A stretch of DNA of 64,000 bases from Brachypterus glaber (lineage: Eukaryota > Arthropoda > Insecta > Coleoptera > Kateretidae): NCBI GenBank assembly GCA_958510825.1, contig OY294052.1:9631816-9695815 (forward strand), in the 5' to 3' direction. Below the pieces are notes generated by a model. The model saw nothing but the letters and a program-made list of their open reading frames with translations, was not told where the DNA came from and ran no database searches. The position numbers were made by a program, and so were the translations under genes. Shown piece by piece: positions 1 through 13,895 of the stretch; the first letter of the stretch is position 1, and each line of letters begins with the position of its first letter.

Positions 1-580
1 CCCAAAACAATGGAAAATACGAGGCGCACTTAAATTTTGTTAGAAATATGCTAATATTTCTCAATAAAATTTCCCTGGCATCAACAATTTTGATCTCTGT
101 AGCACAAATAAAGTCTCTAAATAATAGATGTTTAATGCTTATTATTAAAATGACCTCAGGTCGTCCAATTTTCGTTGGTCCAAATCAAAATTGCTTATTG
201 CAGAGCATTAAGAATATATTTAAAAAAAGGTTTTAATTTTGTTACTGTAATTCTAATATGCATTTTTGTTTTTTAGTATATTTTATAGCGCAGTATGAAA
301 AGATTTCACAAAACTGTTTTATAATGCTTTTGTAAAGTTTTTCTAAGATTTGCCAAAATGTTTATAAAATAATTTTATTATGTTTTCAAAAACTTTTACA
401 AAATACTAACCAAAACTGAAATGTTTTATAAAGTGGTGCCAATTTTACATTTATTGCTGTCTTATAAACATTTTGAAAACGTTTCTGGGAGTAATGTTTG
501 TTTTATAATTTTTGTGTCGGAAACGTTTTGGCTACTATTATAAAATATAAAAATGCTAGTTGGGGGTGCACTGCTGTAGT
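1..580. other. No gene recognised
   Basis: AT-rich, no coding continuity and no clear element. TTTTATAAA/AAAACTTT strings are frequent between 290 and 540. Confidence 0.5.
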
Positions 581-1575
581 AGCATAAGTGCTTCTACTCT
601 AAACATTCTTAGCATGATTAGAGTATTTTGCTAAGAATATTCCCAATACATATTCTTAAAATATTCTAATGGGAATATTTTTAGAATAATGCTATAGTGC
701 ACATGCTAAGCATGATTGAAGTATTTTGCTAAGAATATGCTCAAATACATATTCTTAAAATATTCTAATGGGAATGTTTTTAGAATAGTAATATGGCGTT
801 ATATTATTTTAATTTTATTAGGTTAGAATTACAAATATTCTTAAAATTGTAGTTAATAACATAAGTTTTACCGTAGTAGTAGTAGAAATGGATGTATTTT
901 TAGACATAAAGTCATTATTATATAGTATTAGACAAAAAATTAAAATTATTATTTTTTGAAATGATAATTATTTACTATTTTTTTCTCTAAACATTGGATT
1001 TTTGTGTGGCGCATGATTTTTATGTTTGGTACAAAGTTTACTTTCACAGTAAAATTGCATATCCCATATGAATCTTACCTGATGGATGCTATATCTAAAG
1101 ATTTTTATATACTTTAATTATTAGGTTTATCACAAAGATGTAAAAATTTTCGCCATGTCCAAATTTATGATATCACTCCATAAAAAGGATAGAGTATTAT
1201 AAAATAAAATTGAAAGAAAGAGAAAACTGCATTAATGCAGAATTCTGAAACGCCTACCTACTTTGTTTGCGCATGCGCAATATTCAATATTATTACTTAA
1301 ATGCATCAAATTAGAATATTTTTAGAAGCATGCTAAGAATATTCTTAAAAGTACATGTACCTACTTTTAAGAATATTCTTAACATGCTTCTTAAAACATT
1401 CTTATTTGATGCAGAGGCTTTTAAGAACCTTCTTAGGAACTCCCAGCACGATTAAAACGGTATCCTTTGCATTTCTTTAATCGTTCTTAGAATATCCTGA
1501 GCAAAATAGACATGCTTCTAAGAAGCATGCTGTACTTCCGGCTATTTATTTTAAGAATATTCTTAGAAGGTTTTG
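580..1575. repeat. Repeat block rich in AAGAATATTCTTA palindromes
   Basis: AAGAATATTCTTA or close variants occur more than ten times between 600 and 1570. Between 790 and 1160 lies a segment repeated in inverted orientation at 4335-4680 (AAAGTTTACTTTCACAGTAA against TTTACTGTGAAAGCAAACTT). Confidence 0.7.
1303..1412. repeat. 110-bp near-perfect hairpin
   Basis: GCATCAAATTAGAATATTTT...AAGCATGCTAAGAATATTCT then TAAAAGTA mirrors TACTTTTA, AGAATATTCTTAACATGCTT and ATTTGATGC. The centre is GTACATGTAC. Confidence 0.9.
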
Positions 1576-2445
1576 GTGCTATCAGGGTACACTATCTTAT
1601 CAAATTAACACACCACCTATTTACTTGCAAGTAACGTGTGTTTAATAATACTATAGTAACATACTTTAAACTATATCAATAAGTTATTATTATTTACAAT
1701 AACACAACGTAATGTTTATATAAGGTAGGTATACCTTACTATAACTAAAACATTTGGTAAAGTATATAACAGTTAGGTTAAGGTATACTTTACAGTATTC
1801 AGTAAAATAACAGTCGGTAAATAATACCAAAATTTTGATTACTAATAATACAAAAAATGTAATAAAATAGGATCCGATTATTTTCTCAGTGCATGTCAAT
1901 TTTCAAATGCTGTTTTTTAGTGGGTACAATGCTCTTTTCTAGCTTGCGTACACCAATTTTATTATTATCTCATAATCGCTTTGTCTGAAAGCATCTGCCA
2001 GGTTCTAACTTCAAAGTGATTTTATTGGATTTTTTTCGAGTATAATGTTTTTGCTACATTATAATGATATGTTTGAACATTTCATAACAATAAAGGATCA
2101 AAGAGGATAAATGCCGTTACTTTTTAAGGGCGTCCTCTCGCTTTTCAAACATTTATTTAATATAACTTATTATAGTTAAGTGAGATTATTTACGAAGAAA
2201 AATATGTATAATTCGCTGACTTTTCCCTGACTAGCTCAATTTTCTTACTTCAGCTATTTTCTTAAAAAAAATCCTTAAAAACTCAGTCTCTTGGGGAGGG
2301 GGGGGGGGGGCAATGGGCGACCGCCTTTCCCTGGCGTCGCGCCTGTAGCCACTAGTACACACCTAGTGTTTATTTTTCAAATGTTTTTGTCTAAACTTCA
2401 TACTTTCAAGGAGTAAGAGAAAGTTAGCAATGCTAACATAGGGCC

Positions 2446-2573
2446 ACTTACACCAATGTTTAAACTGGGAAACTGGGATTATTCCGACTAAACTAAGTTT
2501 AAGTTAAGAATGCTGCTGATTGGTCGACCTTAAATTTAATCAGAGTTTAAAGTTGATGCAAATGGCCCTCAAC
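2446..2573. repeat. Short MITE GGGCCACTTACACCAATGTT
   Basis: GGGCCACTTACACCAATGTT and AGTTGATGCAAATGGCCCT are imperfect inverted ends of a 128-bp unit with TTTAAAC inner pairing. Confidence 0.6.
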
Positions 2574-2589
2574 AAAACAAAATAGCTTA

Positions 2590-3200
2590 TTTAATATGAC
2601 TATTGCCAATTTTTTGTCGGGTCACCGGAACTAACCAGGTTACTGAAACTCGTTTTTGTGAGAATCGGTTACATACGGTAAGTGAGGGGAAGCGATGACG
2701 TCACTAACCGGCAGTAACCGCATCTAACACATGTTCGGAGGTGAGTTAGATACGGTTAACAGTAAAAACTTAACCTATAAATTGTTTATTTACACCATAA
2801 TTCACATGCCTTTGGGAATTTTTCTCGATTTGTATGCAAAATGTAAAAAATAAAGTAGGTTAGGTATTTCAACTTTTATTTTCTAACTTCTAAGTGTTTG
2901 CTTATGTGGTTTAAAATTAAATTCTTATATAAAAAACTATTTAAACTTATCATTGTTGTTTATTACCTTCCCCATGAGCAAATAACCTTGAAAATGTAGT
3001 TTAAGTGCTTTTTCATCATATCTTATCCAAAGGAAATATAAAAAATATATACCTTATCAGTTTTTTGGGAGAAGTTAGGTTAGGTACTTGTCAAAACCTC
3101 AAGAAAATAACCAATGCGTTTTTGTGAGAACTGTCGGTTATACGAATTTAGTGGTGGGGATAAAAACCGTACGGTTAACCGGTGTTTCCACAAAAAATTG
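2590..3200. other. Noncoding, with GGTTAAC/CCGGTTA motifs at both ends
   Basis: TTTTTGTGAGAA followed by CGGTTA occurs at 2655 and 3120, and ACCGG strings at both ends. This is possibly a decayed inverted element about 600 bp long. Confidence 0.35.
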
Positions 3201-3599
3201 GCTTATAAGAGCCTAATTCTTACATAGAGTATGTAATTCTTATGTACGTAATTCTTTCGAATTCGTGACTTAAGAAATCTTTAAATCAACGCCATTTCGC
3301 CCCAGGCTATATTGTATACCCATTATACTTAAAATTACTATCCTTTTTTCGTTTAATAGGATTAATAGTCAAAATATAGATAATTTTAGGTATTAAAATG
3401 TCATAAAGTAGGTAGATAAATAAAACGGCAAAATTATATTTGTATTCTTCTTGGAAGATACACTTGGTATAATAGCAATAAACCAATAAAACTAAATACT
3501 AAACAAATAAATTAGTTTATATTTATAATCCTCCTGACACAATTTTAAATACAGGGGGCTATGAATCACTATCGCAGTGAATCATAGCGACATTATTTT

Positions 3600-5530
3600 T
3601 CTTAGCCAGAACCCGTATATCCCAAGGGTATCCCGAAAGGTATGAGGATATACTGCCCCTATATCCCAAGGATATACGGTATGTCCTTCGTACATTCCAG
3701 GGAAGTCCCGAGGGGATGTCCCGTATATGTCCTTCATTATTTTAAATATGCCGCGTTTTTCCTGACTAATGGCGGATAACGGTGTTAGTGGTCTGTTTAT
3801 GTATGTAAGTTTATTTCCACAATTATTATTAAAAATTTATATTGTGTTTTCCTTTGTTGGACATTTTCGTGAGTATTACTCCCTCCGCCTTAGGTGCTTT
3901 ACGTTTTTTATGGACGAGCCCATAGGCCTTTGCAAAGTAGTACTTTTTAAAAAATTTATCATGAAAATGGAAATATATTTCGTATACGATACTAATAGAT
4001 AAGTTACTAATTATGTACAAATGTCCCCAACAAAAGTGGCTATCAGATAGTAATGCATTTATTATTTTTTTGTAAAACTATTACCCAGTCAACACAAATA
4101 CATGGCAGGAACATAGCAGGTACATAACCACTGTTCTATGTGATGTTGCAGACATGTAATTTTTATAGTCCATGTATAGTCCTTGGACTTTAACAATTCC
4201 GCCTCAAGTTATGTATCAGCTACATAACATGCTACATATCAGATACATACTAGGTACATAACAATAAAAGTAGGCGTTTCCGAATTTTACTTGTTATGGA
4301 GTGCATCATAGATTTAGACATGCTGAACATTTTTACGTCTTTTTGATAAACCTAGTAATTAAAGTATATAAATATCTTTATATGTAGCATCCATCAGGCA
4401 AAATTCTTATACGATGTGCATTTTTACTGTGAAAGCAAACTTTCTACCAGGCTTAAAAATCATGGGCCCACATAAAAAGCCAATTTTTAGAGAAAAAATA
4501 GCAAATAATCATTTTAAAAAAATATATATATTTTATTTTTTTGTCTAAAATTATCTAAAATCAGTTTAGTTGTCTAAAAATACATGCGTTTCTACTACTT
4601 AAGGGTAAAACTTTTATTATTAACAACAATTTTAAGAATATTAGTGATTCTAACCTATAAAAATTAAAATAATATAGACGCCATATTTAGTATTGAATTC
4701 ATAACATTTTATGTATCGTGTATGTTCTCGTACCATATATATGATACATAACATGCAATATTGCATGTTATGTATCATACATATGTATGTTACATCTTAT
4801 GTAATATGGCACATGTAACGTAAAAAATCTTTCTGTTATAGGGCATGTTATGTAGCATACATATGTATGTTATGTCTCATGTAATATGGCACATGTTACC
4901 TAAAAAATCTTTCTTTACCATGTTGCATCCATATATGTGCGGAGTGGGTAGTGAGATATACATTTGGGATATCCTTGGGATATACGCTTCGAAAGTCGCT
5001 CGGCTTCCCGTTTAGTAACAAAGTATATTCTGAGGATGTCCTACGGATATCTATAGACAAAATCGTATATCCTGGGGATGTCGGAAATCTCAAAACGGAT
5101 ATTCTGGGTATATCCATCCTGTGCTATCTGGGAACTCTCCAGCTTATAGTGCACTGTGATGCTCGCTAGTGAGCAAACTAAAATTCGGTTGCATTTAAAC
5201 GTAAGGATGAATTGTGTTAGATGAAGATCTATACTTAATTAATAGATCACTAACGTGGAAAATCTCAGGTGCGCCGGTGTGTACAATGGTGGCGATATAA
5301 ATAAAAGATATGTATTAACAAATAACATTCAGTAATGTAAATGTAACCTAATTTTAGTTTGCTCACTAGCGAGCATCACAGTGCACTATAAGCTGGAGAG
5401 TTCCCAGATAGCACAGGATGGATATCCCCAGAATATCCGTTTTGGGATTTCCGACATCCCCAGGATATACGATTTTGTCTATAGATATCCGTAGGACATC
5501 CTCAAAATATACTTTGTCACTAAACGAGTG
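3600..5530. repeat. Region rich in GGATATAC/GGATGTCC and CATATGTATGTTA motifs
   Basis: 3600-3740, 4960-5130 and 5420-5520 carry many GGATAT, GGATGTCC and mirror strings. 4690-4900 carries a direct repeat of about 100 bp (CATATGTATGTTA, AATATGGCACATGT, AAAAAATCTTTCT). No gene. Confidence 0.7.
5010..5526. repeat. Inverted repeat with 176-bp arms
   Basis: 5010-5185 and 5350-5526 are near-perfect reverse complements (GTGCTATCTGGGAACTCTCC and GGAGAGTTCCCAGATAGCAC; GCTCGCTAGTGAGCAAACTA and its mirror). The 164-bp spacer has no feature. Confidence 0.9.
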
Positions 5531-6239
5531 TACTCAAAAGATTTATTTAAATAATTATTTTTTGTAGCATACCTACTGTAAAATAACTATTGTGACATAT
5601 TGACATAATGCCGTGTTAGTTCCACATAATTCAAATATAATTTAACGAAATGATTCCGTAAAAATAAGACTCGTTCTTTAATTTAATAAAGACGTAGTTT
5701 AACCTAAGTACTTAAGTCAGTAGTAATTTTTCTTTGAAGCATTTCCTTTTATGATTTCATATTTTAATGGAAAATAAACCAAATTAATGACACTCCCCAA
5801 ATATTATAGTTTACTTCATTTAGCATTAAAGTACCAGTGGACAAAATATAATGGCTGCCCTTTAACTATTGTTAACAATAGTCCTTATAAGGACGATATA
5901 TATGAATAAATTAAGCTTTTTAATTCATCGCTACGCTTTCATTGACATTGTCATGATAATTTTCTATTATGACATCAACATAATGACACGTCGTAAGTCC
6001 TTTTGTGTTTATTTTGATGATTCCCCTCTTGAAAACTGCAACGCCATTGGTCCGAAGGACCTACAGTAACGAGTTTGCGAACCAATGGTGCTTATCCATA
6101 GGCGACTTGATATTTAATAACTGCTTTTACAGTATTGAACGGGGAAAAAGTTTTGTTTGTGCGTTATAGTTTGGAAGCCATTATTCAATTTTATGTAGAC
6201 TGTTGAAAAATAACAGTCTTCCGTTTATTTTCGCAAATA

Positions 6240-7400
6240 TACAGGGTGTATTTGAAATAGCGTAGGAAATTTTAACAGGTGATTCTACATGATAAAATAT
6301 GACAAAAAATTCCTACAAACATATGTCTAAAAATGCGTCATAAGGGAGCTACGCCCCTTTGAAATTGGCTAAAAAAATCGGTTTTTATTTAATAACTCAG
6401 GAACCCTTTGACATATGTTAACGAGGTTTTGCACGTAAATTAATCCTAATAAGGTCCATCTTAGTATGTCATTTTCACGTACTTATTTAAACCAGGGGTG
6501 AGCGAAACCGGGGGGCCTTATCAGTTTTTTGTCTCAAACTTTTTTCTGTGAAACTTTTTTGCAATTTTATTTTTAAAATATGATTCCTCAGGTCAAAATA
6601 CAATGTTGTAATACTGTAGGATTAACCGTTTTCGAGAAAAGTTCATTTGAAGGTGAAATTTCACGGTTCGAGGACGAAAAATTAAATTAAAATGTCGAAA
6701 ACCAAAATTTTAATGATGCAATGTTATTCTACATCAAAAACTAAGAAAAAAAGTTTCCATACATATAGGTCGAAAAAACGCTTTTAAAGCTACCATAGCC
6801 CTTTAAAAATGGTGCATATTTAGGAGACCATAGCTCCATTAGGATTGATTTTTGGAAGTTTCTGTATATGAGGTTTTTTTCTTAGTTTTTAATGTACATT
6901 CGCCCTACATCATTAAAATTTTGGTTTTCAACATTTTAGAATTTAATTTTTCGTCCTCGAACCGTGGAATTTCACCTTCAAATGAATTTTTCTCGAAAAC
7001 GGTTAATCCTACAGTATTACAACAAGAGTACCTTTTTTATGTATTTTGACCTGAGGAATCATATTTCAAAAATAAAATTGCAAAAAAGTTACAAAGAAAA
7101 AAGTTTGGGACAAAAAACTGATAAGCCCCCCCCCCGTTTCGCACACCCCTGGTTGAAATAAGTACATGAAAATAAGACATAAAAACGGGCCTTGGTAGGA
7201 TTAGTTGACGTGCAAAACCTCGTTGATATATCTCAAAGGGTTCCTGAGTTATTAAATAAAAACCGATTTTTTTAGCCACTTTCAAAGGGGCGTAGCTCCC
7301 TTATGACGCATTTTTAGACATATGTAGGAACTTTTTGTCATATTTTATGATGTAGAATCATCTGTTAAAATTTCCGACGCTAGTTCAAATACACCGTGTA
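6240..7400. mobile_element. Complete foldback element ACAGGGTGTATTTGAA
   Basis: ACAGGGTGTATTTGAA and TTCAAATACACCGTGT bound 1.16 kb whose two halves pair almost throughout (GGGAGCTACGCCCCTTTGAA and TTTCAAAGGGGCGTAGCTCC). No coding. A partial copy is at 22440-22616. Confidence 0.9.
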
Positions 7401-8023
7401 TTGATAAAAATAGAATTTTTAAAATGTGCTATAATTTTTCATATTAGTAAAAGTTACTTAACAGCTATTCCATGATGAAGGACGCTATCATTCCAACAAA
7501 CTATTAACTCTTCTCTCTAGAATAGGCATTTCATTCGTAAAAACTGACAAAAACGTCAGCAACATAAACATTCGTCTGTCTTACTCGCACATCTTTGTTC
7601 TGACAGAGACAACAATACCAGTTACTGGTAATTGTTATTGTTCAGGCCTGAATAGACCTACTATTTGTTTACAAACAAACCGAGATGTTGGCGATATTTT
7701 ATTTTAACGGTATGCGTATTCTAGAAAGTAGAGTTATTAGTTCTTTGTATCATTCGTACAATATTTTATCAAATATTTAAAAAAAAGTCCCATAAACTAA
7801 AACCGATATTAAAGCTGGTTTGGAACTAGTTGTAGTTTGTCGCATACAAATTTAAATTCACACAAAACTAAGTGCTATAAATATAATATTTATGCAATTA
7901 TTAAGCAATTTTTAAACTAATGTATGCAAAATAAAAAGTTTTTTATCAATAAAATTTTGTGCTTTTTTTCGGGTGGGTACTATTTCGAACGAAAAAAAAA
8001 TCACACTGATTTAGTGCTTTTTA

Positions 8024-8194
8024 TACCGCGTGTTTGAGATTATACAAAATGGAAAAAACAAAGACCAAGGCTGACGTGTTTTTTTATGAAACACAGCGTA
8101 TCGGACGGCCATCTCCCCACTACAATCACATCAGCCTTGTTCTGATCGTTTTATCTTTGTTTTCTCCGTTTTGTATAATCTCAAACACGAGGTA
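8024..8194. repeat. Palindromic MITE CGTGTTTGAGATTATACAAA
   Basis: CGTGTTTGAGATTATACAAA then ATGGAAAAAACAAAG mirrors CTTTGTTTTCTCCGTTTTGT then ATAATCTCAAACACG, 171 bp. Confidence 0.85.
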
Positions 8195-8461
8195 ATATGC
8201 CCCAGTTATTTTTTTTTCAAATACATTTTTAAGTATTTTTTAGGACGACAGACTGTATCAAAAAAGCAAATGTACCGTACTGCATCTACAAAATTGATTT
8301 GTATGGGGTCATTAATTAAATATAGTCCACCCCTGTCTGTGAATGCTTAATGGATCGATAATTTTAACTATAGGCAACACTTTATACAGTAATGTGTATA
8401 ACATGTTGCAAGGCCTTCGCCAAGGGCGGATCCAGAAGTTGGTATTGGGGGGGCGATCTTT

Positions 8462-8797
8462 TAGCTACCACAAAAACCTCTTTATAGCAATTTTAGCTAA
8501 AATATTGTAAAAATTTAAAAATAATTACCACCTCACTCCCGCGGGGGTGTAGTTATTTTTTTTTTGTTATCAGATTAAATTTTAGCTACCTCAAAAACTA
8601 TACACCAATTCTTACGAAAATATTGTAAAAAATTAAAAATAATTACCCCCTCACCCCCCGGGGGTGGAGTTAATTTGTTTTTTGTTGTCAGATTTAGTTT
8701 TATCTACCTCAAAACCCCCTGTATACCAATTTTCACGAAAATATTGTAAACATTTAAAAATAATTACACCCTCACCGCGGGGGTGGAGTTATGGGCC
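8462..8797 (+). repeat. Three tandem units of about 120 bp
   Basis: Units start near 8462, 8583 and 8702, each with AGCTACCTCAAAA-like start, GAAAATATTGTAAA, AAAAATAATTAC and a GC-rich CTCACCCCCGCGGGGGTGGA-type palindrome. The third unit is shorter. Confidence 0.85.
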
Positions 8798-9210
8798 AAA
8801 AATGGTGCAAAAGGGTAAAAAATGGTAATTTTTCGACATTTTTGCGATTTCCAGGCACTGGATGCAGTTTTTCCAGGTCAGTTTGTTTTACACTAGTCTA
8901 GCTACAAAAAGGCTGAAGATAGTACAACAAAATTCCAAACGGTTTACGAGATATAGCCGCGAGAAAAAGTAAAGTTTCTTTGAAAAAAGTGCTCAAAATC
9001 AAAATATACATGATATGATAAAATTCGAACCTGACCCAAACTACAAAAACCCCTGCGGAATTTTTCTAGTTTTGATATGTACTTTCAGGAACAGCACTCC
9101 AAAAAGAGTCCGGATTCGATGACCTCGAAATTGTTTCACTGTGTTATTATATAATATATTTACATGTGGGTCATGAAAAAATCAAATTTAAAATAAAAAT
9201 AGGAAATGCC

Positions 9211-9214
9211 TTTA

Positions 9215-9216
<2 letters not shown>
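9211..9216 (-). promoter_or_regulatory. Probable poly(A) signal of DUS2
   Basis: AATAAA on the minus strand (TTTATT on plus) overlaps the DUS2 stop codon TAA at 9215-9217. This implies a very short 3' UTR. Inferred from the motif and position only. Confidence 0.5.
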
Positions 9217-12384
<3,168 letters not shown>

Positions 12385-13218
12385 ATGCAAAACTCTTACC
12401 CTACCGCATTATCACATTTAATATTGGCCATAACGGGGGTTGCATGCTTGGTATATAGCAATGCTTATAAATTTGGTTTTCCCCATATTGCCTACATTTT
12501 TACCATTATAAATAACTTAGTAGGACTTTGGAGATATGGTAAGTATAAAGTGGACTGTATACAGTCCACTGAGGCTTAGTTTACACCATGGGTACTATAT
12601 TTTAAGTACAAGTACTTTTCATCTACCTATATAGGTAGAGATATCTCTGTTAACATAGGTAGATAAAAAGTACCTGGACTTAAAATATAGTACCCATGGT
12701 GTAAAGTAAGCCTATAGTCTTACAAGACTACTATGTAGTATAGACTATTAGTCTAGACTATTATTGTCCTATTATAGCCAGCTATAATAGCTGTTGTTTT
12801 TTTAGGAAACCCTACTTATGGCTATAAAATCTATAGACTGTTTCGAATAACTAAAGGACTGCAGAATTCTTTTGTTTTGCCATGTGTTGTGACTACAGTA
12901 TGGTTAATTTATGGTTACATGATGGAGCTGGCTTTAGCCCATATTTTTTTATCAATAATCTCATTTATTGCATTTATTAAAAGCAGAAGATATTACTCGT
13001 ATACAAATTTTATTGTTTTAGCAAATATTTTATCATTGGTTGTGATATGTGTGATTCATCAGAATTATTTTGGTGTTGTTGCTGGTATTTCTTACGCATT
13101 TGACCATTTTATTGCAAATGAAGATCATGAGACTTATTTTGATATACCTTCTCAGGATTTATATAACTATGCCATGTGTTTCTTTTTATTATTTTCCATA
13201 CACACTGTATGGGAATGA
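12385..13218 (+). CDS. Multipass membrane protein of unknown function, two exons, 188 aa
   Basis: Exon 1 is 12385-12538 (donor gtaagt) and exon 2 is 12806-13218 (acceptor tttttag). The join TAT G|GA keeps the frame, giving ...LWRYGNPTYGYKIYRLFR..., and the protein ends HTVWE. It is strongly hydrophobic with about six likely membrane segments: near residues 9-26, 30-47, 78-97, 98-116, 125-146 and 172-186. A short loop with HFIANEDHETYFDIPSQD precedes the last segment. No signal peptide, catalytic motif or family signature is recognised, so no function is assigned. The single intron carries a 142-bp palindromic element. The gene starts 404 bp from DUS2 on the opposite strand, and RUBCN follows in the same orientation about 680 bp downstream. 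A strong conserved-gene look (clean splice sites, open frame) supports it being real. Confidence 0.8.
12572..12713. repeat. Short palindromic (foldback) element inside the intron
   Basis: AGGCTTAGTTTACACCATGG at the left mirrors CCATGGTGTAAAGTAAGCCT at the right. The arms continue inward through TACTATATTTTAAGT and ATCTACCTAT. The flanking intron also holds small palindromes (TGGACTGTATACAGTCCA before; AGTCTAGACT after). Likely a MITE. No target duplication could be fixed. Confidence 0.75.
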
Positions 13219-13394
13219 ATATTTTATTGACGATATATAACTGAAGACAAAATTATGTCTTCTATTTCAAGCTATATATATGCATATCATTGTTGTGTAA
13301 TTTGGTGTCTATTTTTATATGTATAAATTATATATTTAACACTATTAAAGAAATTATATACTATTACTATACTTTTACAATATTCTATATGTAA

Positions 13395-13400
13395 AATAAA
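13395..13400 (+). promoter_or_regulatory. Probable poly(A) signal of the membrane protein gene
   Basis: AATAAA lies 177 bp after the stop codon and before the RUBCN start region. Motif and position only. Confidence 0.45.
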
Positions 13401-13895
13401 TGTTATTAATGCTCTCTTCTTTCTTTTGCACATAAATAATTTAGTTAAGACCCATGTTGGGTTTAAAAGACCTCATAAAATACAATTTTCTTAAGTTCAC
13501 TGCATGTTTATAGACGTCGTAACTATCATCGTGTAATTTAGGTTGCATAATTTCGGTTTTGAAAGAACCACAATGTATTTTTGGTTGCATAAATTTTTAG
13601 TTGTCAAAAATGACATAAGCCAACAGAGATAAGACTTTCAAAATAGAAGATAATCCTATAAATAGGTAAATCAATAGCATTATCAGTGTCTGGTAATTAT
13701 TATTGCTGTTTATAAAAAAAGATTTAATTACTTTCAATCCATAGTTTGCGTGGTAATACCGTGAAAGTGAGTCATCAACTGATTATAGTTTGTAATTTGT
13801 AGGCGTTTGGAATTTAACATTCTTTAACAAATAGGAATACAAATTCTATCAATGTGTTGTAATTATTACACTGTTTGCAATATTCTTCATATATT

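Noticed and set aside
2866..3090. Telomere-like GGTTAGGTA strings
   Set aside because: Only isolated single occurrences, no TTAGG array.
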